Positions 1 to 9,243 of a DNA stretch of 64,000 nt are shown in pieces; within the stretch, counting starts at the first letter, position 1, and every line of letters starts with the position of its first letter. The DNA is from Dendrocalamus latiflorus (taxonomy: Eukaryota > Streptophyta > Magnoliopsida > Poales > Poaceae). Below the pieces are notes generated by a model. It was not told the DNA's origin. It made no database searches and saw nothing but the letters and a program-made list of their open reading frames with translations. Location: NCBI GenBank assembly GCA_017311315.1, contig CM029627.1, positions 52,667,976 through 52,731,975 on the forward strand. The letters run 5' to 3'. Made by a program: the position numbers and the translations under genes.

Positions 1-719
1 CATATGTACAATATACTAGTCTTGTGGCGTATATGTGTGCTTGTCAAATGTAGTCATATACGAAATAGGATTGTACTGTATATTATATATTTGTATAGAT
101 ACTAAGAGTCTATCGAAAAGAGTGTGAAAATGGCAAATGTGCCTTTCCTTGATGTTAGGAAGATCCTGCAATTTGGAATTGCTATTATATCTATTAAACT
201 CAAACCAACGAAGTGGAAGAACACGGGCATGCAATTAGCAATAGTTGCATGCAAGAACAAAGATAGCGCCATTCAGTCAAGCACCTTGTATATGCATTTG
301 TGTAATAAACTAATGACTCGAAAAGCCCAAATAGCTCAGGACTCACCTCGTAGTCTAGTCTCTGAGAGTCTGAGACGAAGCTACCAATCTACTATGGCCA
401 AACCCACAATTAAAAAAGTACACATTTGCTCATTTGCAGGGTATATATGATGGAAGATTGCAGACCATGTTACCTTTGCTTGTGTAAGGAATGATGTTCT
501 GAACTAATAGTGTAGCACTTCGGCTTTCACCCTTCATGTTGGAGACAAGATGAATGTGATAAGACGGTACACACCATGCATGTATGTATTCTGAGATAGC
601 TAGCAAAAGAGATGTATGTATTAGCTGTTTGAATGATATCTGAATGTGACAAGATGGCACAACTAATGCTGCAAACAAATTCATCTAGATATAAAAAGGA
701 GAAAGAAAGTCACATGTAC
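1..719. other. Intergenic, no gene recognised
   Basis: AT-rich sequence with short open frames on both strands. None has a recognisable domain, a convincing start context or exon-like composition. Phrases about a DNA-binding-like 'strong ORF' do not apply: the longest plus frame (124-450) looks like chance. No repeat termini were seen. Confidence 0.5.
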
Positions 720-833
720 AATTTATTTGGGCCGGCCCATGATTTACACTGATCCAAGGAGCATTGCTACCTCGCTACAAAAACCCATTAGGGTTTGGAG
801 GCGCCCCTTCCATTCCCAAATTCCCATCCACTC
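720..833 (+). promoter_or_regulatory. Promoter-like region of the DUF4057 gene
   Basis: A GGGCCGGCCCAT stretch (about 729-740) contains paired GGCCC/GGGCC motifs like plant site II/TCP elements. About 40 bp downstream, AAACCCATTAGGGTTT (about 780-796) is a telo-box-like element. Such pairs are typical of promoters of broadly expressed plant genes. The C/T-rich stretch that follows looks like a 5' leader and continues on the far side of the Pack-MULE, at 2181. I infer this was the promoter of the downstream DUF4057 gene before the insertion separated them. Confidence 0.5.
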
Positions 834-842
834 CACCTCACA
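834..842. repeat. 9-bp target site duplication, left copy
   Basis: CACCTCACA immediately left of the Pack-MULE. The identical copy is at 2172-2180. Removing the element and one copy restores a continuous C/T-rich leader. Confidence 0.93.
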
Positions 843-1104
843 GAGAAATTTCGATATTTGACACTGAATACGTGCGCCTCTCAACTTTTAACCCCCAATT
901 CGCACGTCTTTAGAAATTTAACCCTGTCACTGCGAATTCTTTTGATTCAAGGGATTCTCCTCATTTTCTCTCCTTTTCTATTTTTTGTGCCACCGGGAAT
1001 AACCGTAGTGCCCTCGGGCTGTTGAGCTCGAGCGCCCCTGTTCTTGATCCGCATGCCCGTGCCCGCTGCGCCAGGCGTGGGGATCCCTCGACGCGCTCAT
1101 CGGC
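843..1104 (+). repeat. Pack-MULE left terminal inverted repeat
   Basis: 262 bp that match the reverse complement of 1910-2171 with only a few substitutions. The inner end (1054-1104) is ALOG-domain coding sequence, so host sequence has become part of the inverted repeat. Confidence 0.92.
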
Positions 1105-1352
1105 CGCCTGCGCGCAGCCTACGAGGAGAGCGGCGGCACGCCCGAGTCCAACCCCTTCGCCGCGCCAAGGCTCGCAGCATCCTGTATGAGAAGAAGAAGC
1201 GCAAGCACGCGCAGGCGGCGGCCACCGTCGAGCTGTCAAGCTCGTCCGCTGGCGCCGCGGCTGGCAGCGGGGACGGGGGTAGCGGTGGCGTCGCGGCTGC
1301 GTCCGCTGCTCAAGCTGGAGGGAGTGGCAGTACTGCACCAAGCACCTCTTGA
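1054..1352 (+). pseudogene. Captured ALOG (LSH/G1-like) domain gene fragment
   Basis: The frame opening at 1054 reads CPCPLRQAWGSLDALIGRLR and on to about 1170 (AAYEESGG..PESNPF), the C-terminal half of the ALOG DNA-binding domain of plant nuclear proteins that control organ and inflorescence identity. After that the frame jumps. A second frame, ending at the stop at 1352, reads ARSILYEKKKRKH, matching the basic nuclear-localisation end of the ALOG domain, followed by an Ala/Ser/Gly-rich tail. The roughly dozen residues normally between the blocks are missing, so the fragment has an internal deletion with frameshift. The N-terminal half of the domain and the start codon are absent. It is carried by the Pack-MULE and cannot encode a normal ALOG protein. 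Sequence 1353-1909 looks like 3' flanking or intron DNA of the donor gene. Confidence 0.85.
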
Positions 1353-1909
1353 GTATAGTAGACCCGCAAACCTTGTCTATTAATTTGGTTATCGTCTCCG
1401 CGTCGCAATATCTCAGCTTTCTGGTTTTGGTATGCGTTGTTTCTTCTTTCGTTGTTCATTGCCTCCTTTCTCTTTTTTTCGGTCCCTTTTTTTCTGATTA
1501 ATTAGGTTAGTACGTACATGGCAATGATCAGTTGGAGTAGTAGGGGAAAATGAATTAATCGGTGCTGCTGTTTGTTCATGATCCCATACATATCCTTGGT
1601 AAAGAAATGAAGATTTGAGGTCATATTAATGGCTTCCTAGCTAGCTATATATTTCACCTTGATCTTCCTCCATTGTGATGCACTCTCATCACACAATTAA
1701 TTTCTTGCTAACTGATCTAGCTACATATATTGTGATGCACTCACACATCCATTGCAATCTATTGTGGTTTCCATCCGTTTCTTGATTTGCACTTTTGCAG
1801 CACTCGATGAATGGTATATTCCTCCTAGGGTGGACTGTGCAAATGGAGGGGATACAGGCAGAAGCTAGGCCTGCCTTTGATGGCGGTGCGCCCTCCCTGT
1901 CACACATGC

Positions 1910-2171
1910 GCCGATGAGCGCGTCGAGGGATCCCCACGCCTGGCGCAGCGGGCACGGGCATGCGGATCAAGAACAGGGGCGCTCGAGCTCAACAGCCCGA
2001 GGGCACTACGGTCATTTCCGGTGGCACAAAAAATAGAAAAGGAGAGAAAATGAGGAGAATCCCTTGAATCAAAAGAATTCGCAGTGACAGGGTTAAATTT
2101 CCAAAGACGTGCGAATTAGGGGTTAAAAGTTGAGAGGCGCATATATTCAGTGTCAAATATCGAAATTTCTC
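1910..2171 (-). repeat. Pack-MULE right terminal inverted repeat
   Basis: Reverse-complement copy of 843-1104. Its inner end repeats the first part of the ALOG fragment in the opposite direction, so a transcript across the element could fold into a long hairpin. Confidence 0.92.
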
Positions 2172-2180
2172 CACCTCACA
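2172..2180. repeat. 9-bp target site duplication, right copy
   Basis: CACCTCACA immediately right of the Pack-MULE, identical to 834-842. Confidence 0.93.
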
Positions 2181-2270
2181 AGGCTCACACCTCTCCGTCT
2201 CTCCCCTTCCTTTTTAGAGAGAGAAAGGGAGAGGAAAAAGAAACGCTTAGAGAGAGGGAGGGAGGTGCTG

Positions 2271-2770
2271 ATGGAGAGGGCGGCGCCGGTGAGGAAGTCC
2301 CACACCTCGACGGCCGACCTGCGCGCATGGCCGCAGCAGGCCGACGAGCCCCGCTACGTCGTCGCCAGCACATCGCTTGCTTGCTTGGGCGCAGCTGTCC
2401 GAGGCGATCAGGTTTCGGTGGTGTTCGGGGGCCAGGTCACCGAGGAGGAGGCCGAGAGCCTCAACAAGAGGTGAGAAATCGAGAATGAGATGGAATTCAT
2501 CCCCTTCTTGGCGCTGCTCTTGTGTCCGTCCTTTTGATGCAGATCAAGCAATTGATTGGCACCCCATTAGTATCCAGTATCTGCATGATCCCAGGTAGTG
2601 CTTACTTTTTGGATTTTCCCTGTGTGTTTCAGGAAGCCATGCTCGGCGCCCAAGTGGAAGGAGATGACGGGGAGCGGCATATTCGCGGCCGAAGCCAACG
2701 ACGATGTGTAGTGGTCCGGCAGCGCCGCTGCCGCTGTGACGCCCTGCCGGGCTGCCTCGCGCAATTACCG
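2271..2770 (+). pseudogene. DUF4057-family gene, 5' part, truncated
   Basis: The ATG at 2271 opens MERAAPVRKSHTSTADLRAW, the characteristic N-terminus of the plant DUF4057 family (function unknown; homologues include Arabidopsis At1g35780 and At1g78150). Exon 1 runs to 2470 and ends VVFGGQVTEEEAESLNKR with a GT donor. The intron is 2471-2632, with acceptor TTTCAG. Exon 2 from 2633 continues KPCSAPKWKEMTGSGIFAAE. Between residues about 33 and 46 the reading frame departs from the family (CLGAAVRGDQVS) and then returns, suggesting two compensating indels. A TAG at 2709-2711 stops exon 2, although family-like codons (SRNYR) continue to about 2770. No later exons are recognised. The Pack-MULE at 843-2171 separates the gene from its promoter-like region. 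It is probably a pseudogene; a short expressed protein of about 92 residues is possible. Confidence 0.72.
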
Positions 2771-3507
2771 GGTGCTGGTTTAGGAAAACCATGCTCTTTT
2801 TTCTTGGCATTATGTGCTAAATTGTTGTTAGGAAGCACTTAGATTGGCACTCCGGTGCTGTACTGAAAAATGGGGAAGCATGTACTAGTTGTATGCTGGC
2901 GCGTGTAGAGACGATGGAGAACGCCGAGGCAGGATGGACTCCGCCGCGTGCCTGCCGTGCCGGCCATGCCCACAATGCTCACGTGTCTGGCCGGATCGGG
3001 CTGTCCGATAGGCCGGTTTTTCAGAGCAGGCCTGACCTGTTATCCGTGCTATGCTAGCCTAGTCCGTCACATGACGTGTCTGTACCGTTCTACACTTCTC
3101 CTTTCTTCTAACTGATAGGCTACAGATGCCCTCCGCAGGTCTCTTGAACCTCCGGTATCCACCGTTTAGCGCGTAACCAGAGCACTGGTGAAAAGCAACA
3201 GCTCCAACTACGTCTACCACCTTGTGTGTATATGAATTTCTAGTGCCTATGTTGGATATATAGGCCCAGTTTTTTTTAATTATGTCTTATAGTTTATATA
3301 TTATGGTTTTCCTCGAATAAATAACCAGGACTACTTTTCTACCGCCGTTTTGAACTAACTTATCGAGATAATATTTTATAAGCATCTTATTGGCTTATCG
3401 ATATTCGGTTCGTTCACATAAACCAAACTCACACGTATGATGATGAAGAATCATTTAGCTATTTTTTAGGGAGATCCTCTTATTTATATTAATAAATAAC
3501 GGGCTAA
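2771..3507. other. Intergenic, no gene recognised
   Basis: No recognisable coding exon or complete element. The first 250 bp may be decayed downstream sequence of the DUF4057 gene; the rest is AT-rich. Confidence 0.45.
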
Positions 3508-3876
3508 GGGCCTGTTTGGGAGAGCTCCACCTGCTCCAGATCCACGAAAAACAGCTCCACTCCACGAAATTTTACCCAAACGCTCCAGCTCCGCGAAATC
3601 TGGATCCACCAAAATCCTGGATCTGAGGGCCAGATCCATGGATTTCATGGAGCTCCTCAAGGGGTGCTCCACCGTAGAGTTGGATGATAATTACCCACCA
3701 ATGCCACTGGTTACACACCCCATCCCACCAAAAGTGGTCATTCCCATCAAAACCTCAATTTCGTGGATCTGGAGCTGCTGTACAAGCCAAACACTCTATG
3801 GTGGGATCCCAGATCCACGGTGGAGCTGCTGCTGCAGATCTACGTTTTCAGCGGTGGAGCTCTCCCAAACAGACTC
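3508..3876. mobile_element. Tourist-like MITE (PIF/Harbinger)
   Basis: A 369-bp element with terminal inverted repeats. The left end is GGGCCTGTTTGGGAGAGCTC and the right end read in reverse is GAGTCTGTTTGGGAGAGCTC. It is flanked by TAA (3505-3507 and 3877-3879), the 3-bp target duplication of PIF/Harbinger Tourist MITEs. The interior repeats the words GGAGCT and GATCCA. There is no coding capacity. Confidence 0.85.
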
Positions 3877-4193
3877 TAAGTTGTGCTGGCTTGACGGGCC
3901 AGCACCAACTGATCCCAATTCAAAAAGGAGAGCCGCGCCTCGGTAGGCTGGGCTGACAATGGGCTTTGCCCTGCGAGATGGGCTGATACTTCGCACTGGT
4001 TCGTTGGCCTGTAGTTTTGCGTACATTGGCCTTAATAAGACAACCAAGTCGTAGTCAAGACGAAGTAGTAAAAACGAAGGAAACGAAACGAATGCCATTG
4101 TACCAACTAGTGCTCTGAAACATCCTATTCTCGTTTACGTTTTATGAGGCTGATCCGGATGCGAATCGAATTTACGCAGTTGAGGATGCAGGT

Positions 4194-4828
4194 GCCGCTT
4201 GGCTAGACTGAAATAAACTGTTTTATAGCTAAAATTACATTATAGTTTACTGAAATTATTCTGTAGCTAATAGCAGCTTATTTGGTTTGGCGTAACTAAA
4301 TTTTAAAAAATTTAAAAATGAAAAAAACAGGCTAGACCATCATGGAGAACGCAAACAAATACAGAGAAAAAGAACTGGCAAAAAAGTTTTAAAAAAAAGC
4401 CAGAAAAATTTATAAACAGTAAAAAATAAATCAGAAATCAAAAAATTAAACTGAAAGAGCCTCGAATACATGAGATGTGTACTCCATTTCACATCCAGCT
4501 TGCATTAACTACGGCGTCTCTGACCCAGTACACATCTCTGCTGCCACCCTCAACAATGATGGGCCGCATATTTAGTTCCTGGGCCTTTCTGAACACCCGC
4601 ATTTGTTCAACACAACAGTAGTCTCCTGCCCAAGTGAAACTTTTTAGTTAACTAGTTTGCTTTTTTTTTTCCGTATTCGTTTCATTGTCCGTGATGAGCT
4701 AGCATATTTTTTTATTTTTTAAATTTAATCTTGCCAAATAAATCACCTTCACCTACAGTAAAATTTCAGCTGCACCAATGAAATTTCAGCTATAAGCCAT
4801 AGCTTTTCAGCCCAACCGAGCGGGGTCT
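4194..4828. mobile_element. MITE-like AT-rich element with internal insertion
   Basis: The outer ends are imperfect inverted repeats. The left reads CCGCTTGGCTAGACTGAAAT; the right, in reverse, begins CCGCTCGGTTGGGCTGAAAA. The left interior is the A-rich type (TTTAAAAATTTAAAAATAGAAA words) shared with many other short elements in this window. The middle (about 4440-4657) is unrelated and holds one copy of an 85-bp repeat found again just outside the right end. Confidence 0.55.
4573..4657 (+). repeat. 85-bp direct repeat, copy 1
   Basis: Begins TAGTTCCTGG and ends ACTAGTT. About nine in ten positions match 4829-4913. The 171 bp between the copies is the right half of the MITE-like element. 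Confidence 0.8.
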
Positions 4829-4913
4829 TAGTTCCTGGACCTATTTGAACACCCGCATTTGTCCAACACAACAGTGGTCTCTTGCCCAAGTGAAACTTTC
4901 TAATTAACTAGTT
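4829..4913 (+). repeat. 85-bp direct repeat, copy 2
   Basis: Second copy of 4573-4657 with about nine differences, abutting the end of the MITE-like sequence. Confidence 0.8.
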
Positions 4914-5618
4914 AAACGTCCGTGTCTTGCTACAAAAAAATGTTTTTCTTCAATGTAAAAATCGCTCTAGTTATGCTCAACCTACATAGCGCCTCCATTG
5001 TTGTGCCTGGCCTCCGTTGCATCAATCTGAGTTCCGCTCCAACCCACGTCACGCCTGCACTGCTAAGCTTGCGCCACATCCAATAGAGCTCTGGCCCAAC
5101 TAGGATTTTTCTTTTCAGCTTCTAAAAGTTGCTTTTTGATTTTTTTTAAAGTAACTAACTTTCAAACGGAGTGTCTTTTGAAGACGAAGTCTACAAGTTG
5201 ATTGCAGTATATACTAGAGCGATTTCATTTATATCGACCAAAATCACACATAATTTTCTCTTACTCCGTACTTTATCTCACAAATAACCCAAAAATCATA
5301 AACCGCAGCGATAAAGAATAGACCTATAGTGCCTCACTCGGCTTCGCCACCATGCTTACCAGAGTAACACCATGGTCGTCTCTGCTCCTCCTACCGCTGT
5401 GCTTAGCCTACACGATGTTCCTAAAAAAACCTACAAAACCATTTTATTATATCGCAAAGTAACAAAAAAAAGGGCATTTGAAAGAACATATTTATTTTTC
5501 TCCTTACCTTTTCTTTGTAGGTTCGTTTTCATCGCTGCCCTTCCGAAGTTTTCAATGTCGATGCTCGAATACTATGCGAGCTATGGTCCTAGCTTGATAT
5601 TATTCTCCCTCTTAGCAC
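4914..5618. other. Intergenic, no gene recognised
   Basis: No domain, exon structure or complete repeat seen. The plus frame at 5372-5686 has no family I recognise and runs into the start of repeat unit A. Confidence 0.45.
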
Positions 5619-6027
5619 GTCTCGAGTTCTCCAGCCTCAAATTATATTTCAATCAAGCATCTGTCTTAAAACAGAAAAGAAAGTAATTATAAAACTATGC
5701 AAAAGAGTAAAGCAAATCACATGCACAAGGGATAAGCTAATTCGCTGCAGCCAAGCACTATATAACTTTTCTTTTTGGTGCCTTCCCATAGTGCGAATTG
5801 AATCCATCTCATCAACCTTCGACCTGGGACTTTAAGTCTGGAATCAAACATCTGAACAACCACTAATCATTCGATCCCAACCAAGAACTTGTCAGCAGAT
5901 GAGAGCTGGCAAACAAGAGTACACAAAGGAAAACCAAATCATAGAGTACAGCAAGAACTATGTTTTGCAGCCATGGATGGTCGGCGAGGACGGTGACCAC
6001 CCAGATATGGAGCTCGAATGGTGGCAG

Positions 6028-6448
6028 TGTTGGGTTGATCTCGGTTAACCAACTCCGAGATTTCAGGGAGGCTTATCTCCACTCGCACGTCTTGATCGGA
6101 GACGGCAACCAACCCTATTGGTTTTCGGTCCTGGTCACCTAGCGCATATAAAAACCTAAGGTTTCGACAGGCTTTGTGCGTGAGTCGTTCTAGGTCTCTC
6201 AAACCCTAACAGACCCGATCTAATTGTGCGCTGCGGTGAGCGAAGACCGACGCCCTTCTCCGATCCGTCCACGGCTCAGTCGTCCCTGCCGGCCACCTCT
6301 GCTTCACCTACATTACCGACTAACATCATGGCATCTTCAAGTTTGGGTATGTAATTAACGCTTCCACTCTAAAGTTTTAGTTAGGTGTTCATACTTGATC
6401 TAGAGTTAAGACTATAGTTAATGTGTTAGACTTAGATTAGACTAAATA
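6028..6448 (+). mobile_element. LTR-like insertion (solo LTR or small LTR element)
   Basis: Present in copy A and absent from copy B at the matching site (about 28072). It begins TGTTGGGTTGATCTCGG and is flanked by the 5-bp direct repeat GGCAG (6023-6027 and 6449-6453). GCATATAAAAACC near 6145 looks like an LTR TATA box, followed by transcript-leader-like sequence. The length and 5' end resemble Ty1/copia LTRs. The 3' end (AAATA) lacks the usual CA, so the boundary or identity could be off. Confidence 0.55.
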
Positions 6449-6983
6449 GGCAGCACCGATTCCCCATTTTTTGCGCGACGGCTGGGGAGGACGTCGGTGG
6501 TGTGCCACCAGCCGCGGGCGCACACAGAGGTAGGTGTGGGAGGGTGTACGATCGTTGTTAACCTGTGATTCGAATCCATTATCATGTCTTGTTAAATATT
6601 TTGCCCCAAACGTGACGCCAAATAGTGTATGCGTTAAGCCATATGAGACGTGACATCGGCTGGTGCATTCGATCCTGATTCAATTTTTTTTTCTACTTGG
6701 GATTCTGATTTCTAAATTATATATATGTACTCCTGCAGTTGTACGATTTAGATACGTCAAAGTTCTTCGTGCTTGTAATCTTTTCTTATACAGTAATTTT
6801 TATCTTTATATGTACTTTTCATATCATATAGTAATTTCGTAATCGTCATATTGCTGTGGCATTCTTCGGCCGGATACGACCTGTGGCATCACCGTTCGGC
6901 GTACGGCCCTCAACAATTTTTCTTCTCCGTTTCATCAGGACAATGGCGCGTATGAAGGAGCGGTAGCCAACTCAAGACTTAAG

Positions 6984-7258
6984 GCTATGCTCAGTTGGTC
7001 TTTTTCTTTCGTGGCTTTTGTTTTTTTGCTGTAACTTATTTATTTTATATTATAGTAGTTAATAGTTTTTTAGTATAATTAAATTTAAAAAATTAAAAAT
7101 AGAAAAAAAATAGGTTATTCTATTACGAATAATGTAAAGAAACACGGGAAAAAAGAAAAGGTAGAAAAGTCCAAAAAATCTAGAAAAAACTAGAAAAAAT
7201 AAAATTAAGAAATAGTAAACTAAAAACCAATAGCTGAAATCGAAACAAGCGGATCCTT
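6984..7258. mobile_element. A-rich MITE-like element, family 1
   Basis: Begins near GGCTATGCTCAGTTGGTCT and ends near GAAACAAGCGGATCC, with TTTAAAAAATTAAAAATAGA and long A-runs inside. Counterparts lie at about 7771-8029, 24116-24393, 41357-41627 and 42260-42534. Ends share GCTC.GTT in inverted orientation. No coding capacity. Confidence 0.6.
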
Positions 7259-7261
7259 TAG

Positions 7262-7440
7262 GGGCATTCAGTTTGACGATAGCTTATGGCTTTTTTCACT
7301 GTAGCTAATTTATTTTTCACTGTAGCTGAGATGACTTATTTGACATAATTAAATTTAAAAAAATTAAATAGAAAAAATAGAAAAAAACAAAATTAAAGAA
7401 TATTGAATCGAAAATCAGAAGTCAAGTGCTATGTTGAAAG
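7262..7440. mobile_element. A-rich MITE-like element, family 1b
   Basis: Begins GGCATTCAGTTTGACGATAG and ends near the CTATGTTGAAAGGAGC phrase. Always found directly after a family 1 element in this window (also about 8030-8270, 18025-18265, 24396-24640, 41635-41885, 42540-42782), so the pair moved by duplication of the unit. Confidence 0.55.
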
Positions 7441-7549
7441 GAGCAGGGCACGTAGTCTTTGCCCTGAAATCGTCTAGCTTGCCTCCTGAGCGAAAGAGTG
7501 CAGCACCGGCTAGATCTGGATCGAAATGAAGACATATGCGGTTCTGAGC

Positions 7550-7705
7550 AGCGCAATAAATGCCTAGTGCCATTATCACAAACGGTTTTTAATAAAAAAC
7601 CGTCTGTGATACTCGTTTTCTCCGATGCCACCAACACAGACGGTGTCCAAATTAAAACCGTCTGTGATTGACCGTCTAGTATTAGGCTTTCTGTAGTAGT
7701 GTCAA
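7550..7705. mobile_element. CACTA-derived end fragment
   Basis: Contains several copies of the CACAGACGG/CCGTCTGTG subterminal motif and ends TTTCTGTAGTAGTG, an inverted CACTA terminus. A matching copy is at about 41995-42202 in unit B, so this insertion predates duplication of the unit. The left terminus is not clear. Confidence 0.7.
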
Positions 7706-7770
7706 CAATTTTTCTTCTCCGTTTCATCAGGACAATGGCACGTATGAAGGATTGGTAGCCAACTCAGACT

Positions 7771-8270
7771 TAAGGCTATGCTCAGTTGGTCTCTTTTTTG
7801 TGGCTTTTGCTTTTTCGCAGTAGCTGATTTATTTTACATTATAGTAGCTGATAGCTTTTTTGGTATAATTAAATTTTAAAAATAAAAATAGAAAAAATAG
7901 GTTATCCCATTACGGACAATCCAAAGAAGCACGGAAAAAAAAGAAAAGCTAGAAAACCATAAAAAGATAAAATTAAGAAATAGTGAACTAAAAACCAAAA
8001 GCTAAAACTGAAACGAGCAGATCCTTAGGGGGTGTTCAGTTTGACGATGGTTTATAGCCTTTTTCACTGTAGCTGGTTAATTTTTTACTGTAACTGATGT
8101 AGCTTATTTGACGTAGTAATTAAATTTTAAAATTTTAAAAATAGAAATAATAGATTAGTCTATTACAACAATACGGAGAAATACGAAAAAAAGCAAAAAC
8201 TCAAAAACTAAAAAACAAAATTAAAAAATAATAAACTAAAGGTCAGAAGACAGATACTATGTTGAACGAG
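7771..8270. mobile_element. Second pair of A-rich MITE-like elements in unit A
   Basis: Family 1 (about 7771-8029) followed by family 1b (about 8030-8270), counterpart of 42260-42782 in unit B. No coding capacity. Confidence 0.55.
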
Positions 8271-8580
8271 CGGGGCACGTAGTCTTTGCGGAATCAATTC
8301 GAAGCAGCGGCGTTTCCAAAGCCAACGCGAAAAGGTCACATCTCTACCCCTATAAACCACCAGTTAACATTATCCTACATCCACCCAACAATTACCTGCT
8401 CCACAGTCATGACCTTAACTACGTCCACACCACAATATGCACCCAGAAATACACCAGCCTAAAAACGTCCGCACCAGATTAACTCTCCTCCATTCTCTCT
8501 CCTTACTCAACCATATCCGACGGTTATCTTTGAATGGATCTGCAGTACCCCTCCCGCGTCCCTGACCGCTCGCGGATCGC

Positions 8581-9243
8581 ATGCATGCCCTACCGAATCC
8601 CGGGCGCATCTCTCCTCCCACCGAATCCCCACCGAGTTGCCAGTTTCCGCCGCCGCCTCCTCCTCCCCACCGATACTTCCGCCGTTCCGCCGTCACCTCT
8701 TCCCCTTCCTCCTCCTCCTCCTCCGCGCTGTCGCAGCGCGCGCCCATCTCCCTACCCCCCTCCTCCGCCCCCACCGCCTCCCCTCTCCTCCACCCAGACT
8801 CCTCGGCCGACCCTCTCGCTCCCTCCCAACCGCGTTCCGACGACTCCCCTCCCACCCCTCCCGGAACCTCCCCATTCCCCTCCCCCTCCGAGTCACCAGC
8901 ACCGCCCCACCTGCCGCCGCCCTTGCGTTCCACCGCTCCCGCGCCGGCCCCTGCAACCGACGATAACAAGGACAAGGACGATGACGAGAGGGAGAAGCAG
9001 CACCTGTCCCCGGCGCCTACCCCCTCCGTGGAGGAGATCAATGCCGCCAAGCAGGCGGTGGACGCGGATCAGTCGGAGAGGCACAAGGGCGAGATGAGCG
9101 GAGGCAAGAAGGCCGGCGTGGTGGTCGGCGCGTTCACGGCCGCCGCTGTGGTGGGCCTGGCCGCCGTCGCCTGGAGGAAGCGCTAGGCCAACATCCGGCG
9201 CTCCAGGTACGCCGACTACTCCGCGCGCCTCGAGCTCGTCTGA
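8581..9243 (+). pseudogene. Captured gene: proline-rich protein with C-terminal membrane segment
   Basis: The ORF begins at 8581 and is rich in Pro and Ser to about residue 120. An acidic/charged stretch (DDNKDKDDDEREK) follows, then a short conserved-looking part (PSVEEINAAKQAVDAD) and a C-terminal membrane segment (AGVVVGAFTAAAVVGLAAVAW). It resembles small plant extensin-like or arabinogalactan-like membrane proteins of unknown function. A TAG at 9184-9186 stops the frame, yet the same frame continues RANIRR-like codons (ANIRRSRYADYSARLELV) to a TGA at 9243, so this is a premature stop. A leader-like hydrophobic run (FPFLLLLLRAVAA) lies in another frame near 8690-8735, suggesting an upstream frameshift that removed the original signal peptide. 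It is carried by the Helitron and probably nonfunctional. Confidence 0.7.

Larger units (their letters stand above)
843..2171. mobile_element. Pack-MULE (Mutator-like, nonautonomous) carrying an ALOG gene fragment
   Basis: A 1329-bp element with long, nearly identical terminal inverted repeats (843-1104 and 1910-2171, 262 bp each) beginning GAGAAATTTCGATATTTGAC. It is flanked by a perfect 9-bp direct repeat CACCTCACA (834-842 and 2172-2180), the target duplication length of Mutator-like elements. It encodes no transposase. It carries part of an ALOG-domain gene, and the inner part of each inverted repeat is itself ALOG coding sequence. Left and right arms differ at only a handful of positions, so the insertion looks fairly young. 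It lies in the leader of the DUF4057 gene, which fits the known preference of Pack-MULEs for gene 5' ends. Confidence 0.93.
5619..8340 (+). repeat. Genomic repeat unit, copy A, first part
   Basis: From CACGTCTCGAG at about 5619 the sequence matches 27666-28383 and then 41006-42849 (copy B). Parts match copy C (23893-24707) and copy D (17888-18302). The shared sequence includes a block around 5690-6020, the stretch CGGATACGACCTGTGGCATC near 6870, two pairs of A-rich MITEs and a CACTA-derived segment. Copy A has a 421-bp LTR-like insertion (6028-6448) that copy B lacks, and keeps the uninterrupted site (AAT at 6777-6779) where copy B received the CACTA. It is cut at 8340 by the Helitron and resumes at 15496. 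I do not recognise the unit; it may be an old nonautonomous element or a duplicated genomic segment. Confidence 0.8.

Noticed and set aside
961..1341. 126-residue minus ORF over the Pack-MULE
   Set aside because: Antisense shadow of the ALOG fragment and terminal repeat; no family match.
843..2171. Interpretation of the inverted repeats as a microRNA precursor
   Set aside because: The arms are 262 bp long with an 805-bp spacer and the 9-bp duplication of a MULE; this is a transposon. Small-RNA production remains possible but is a different claim.
8415..9050. Glycine/glutamate-rich minus ORF of 211 residues
   Set aside because: Antisense of the C-rich proline-rich gene fragment; low complexity with no family match.
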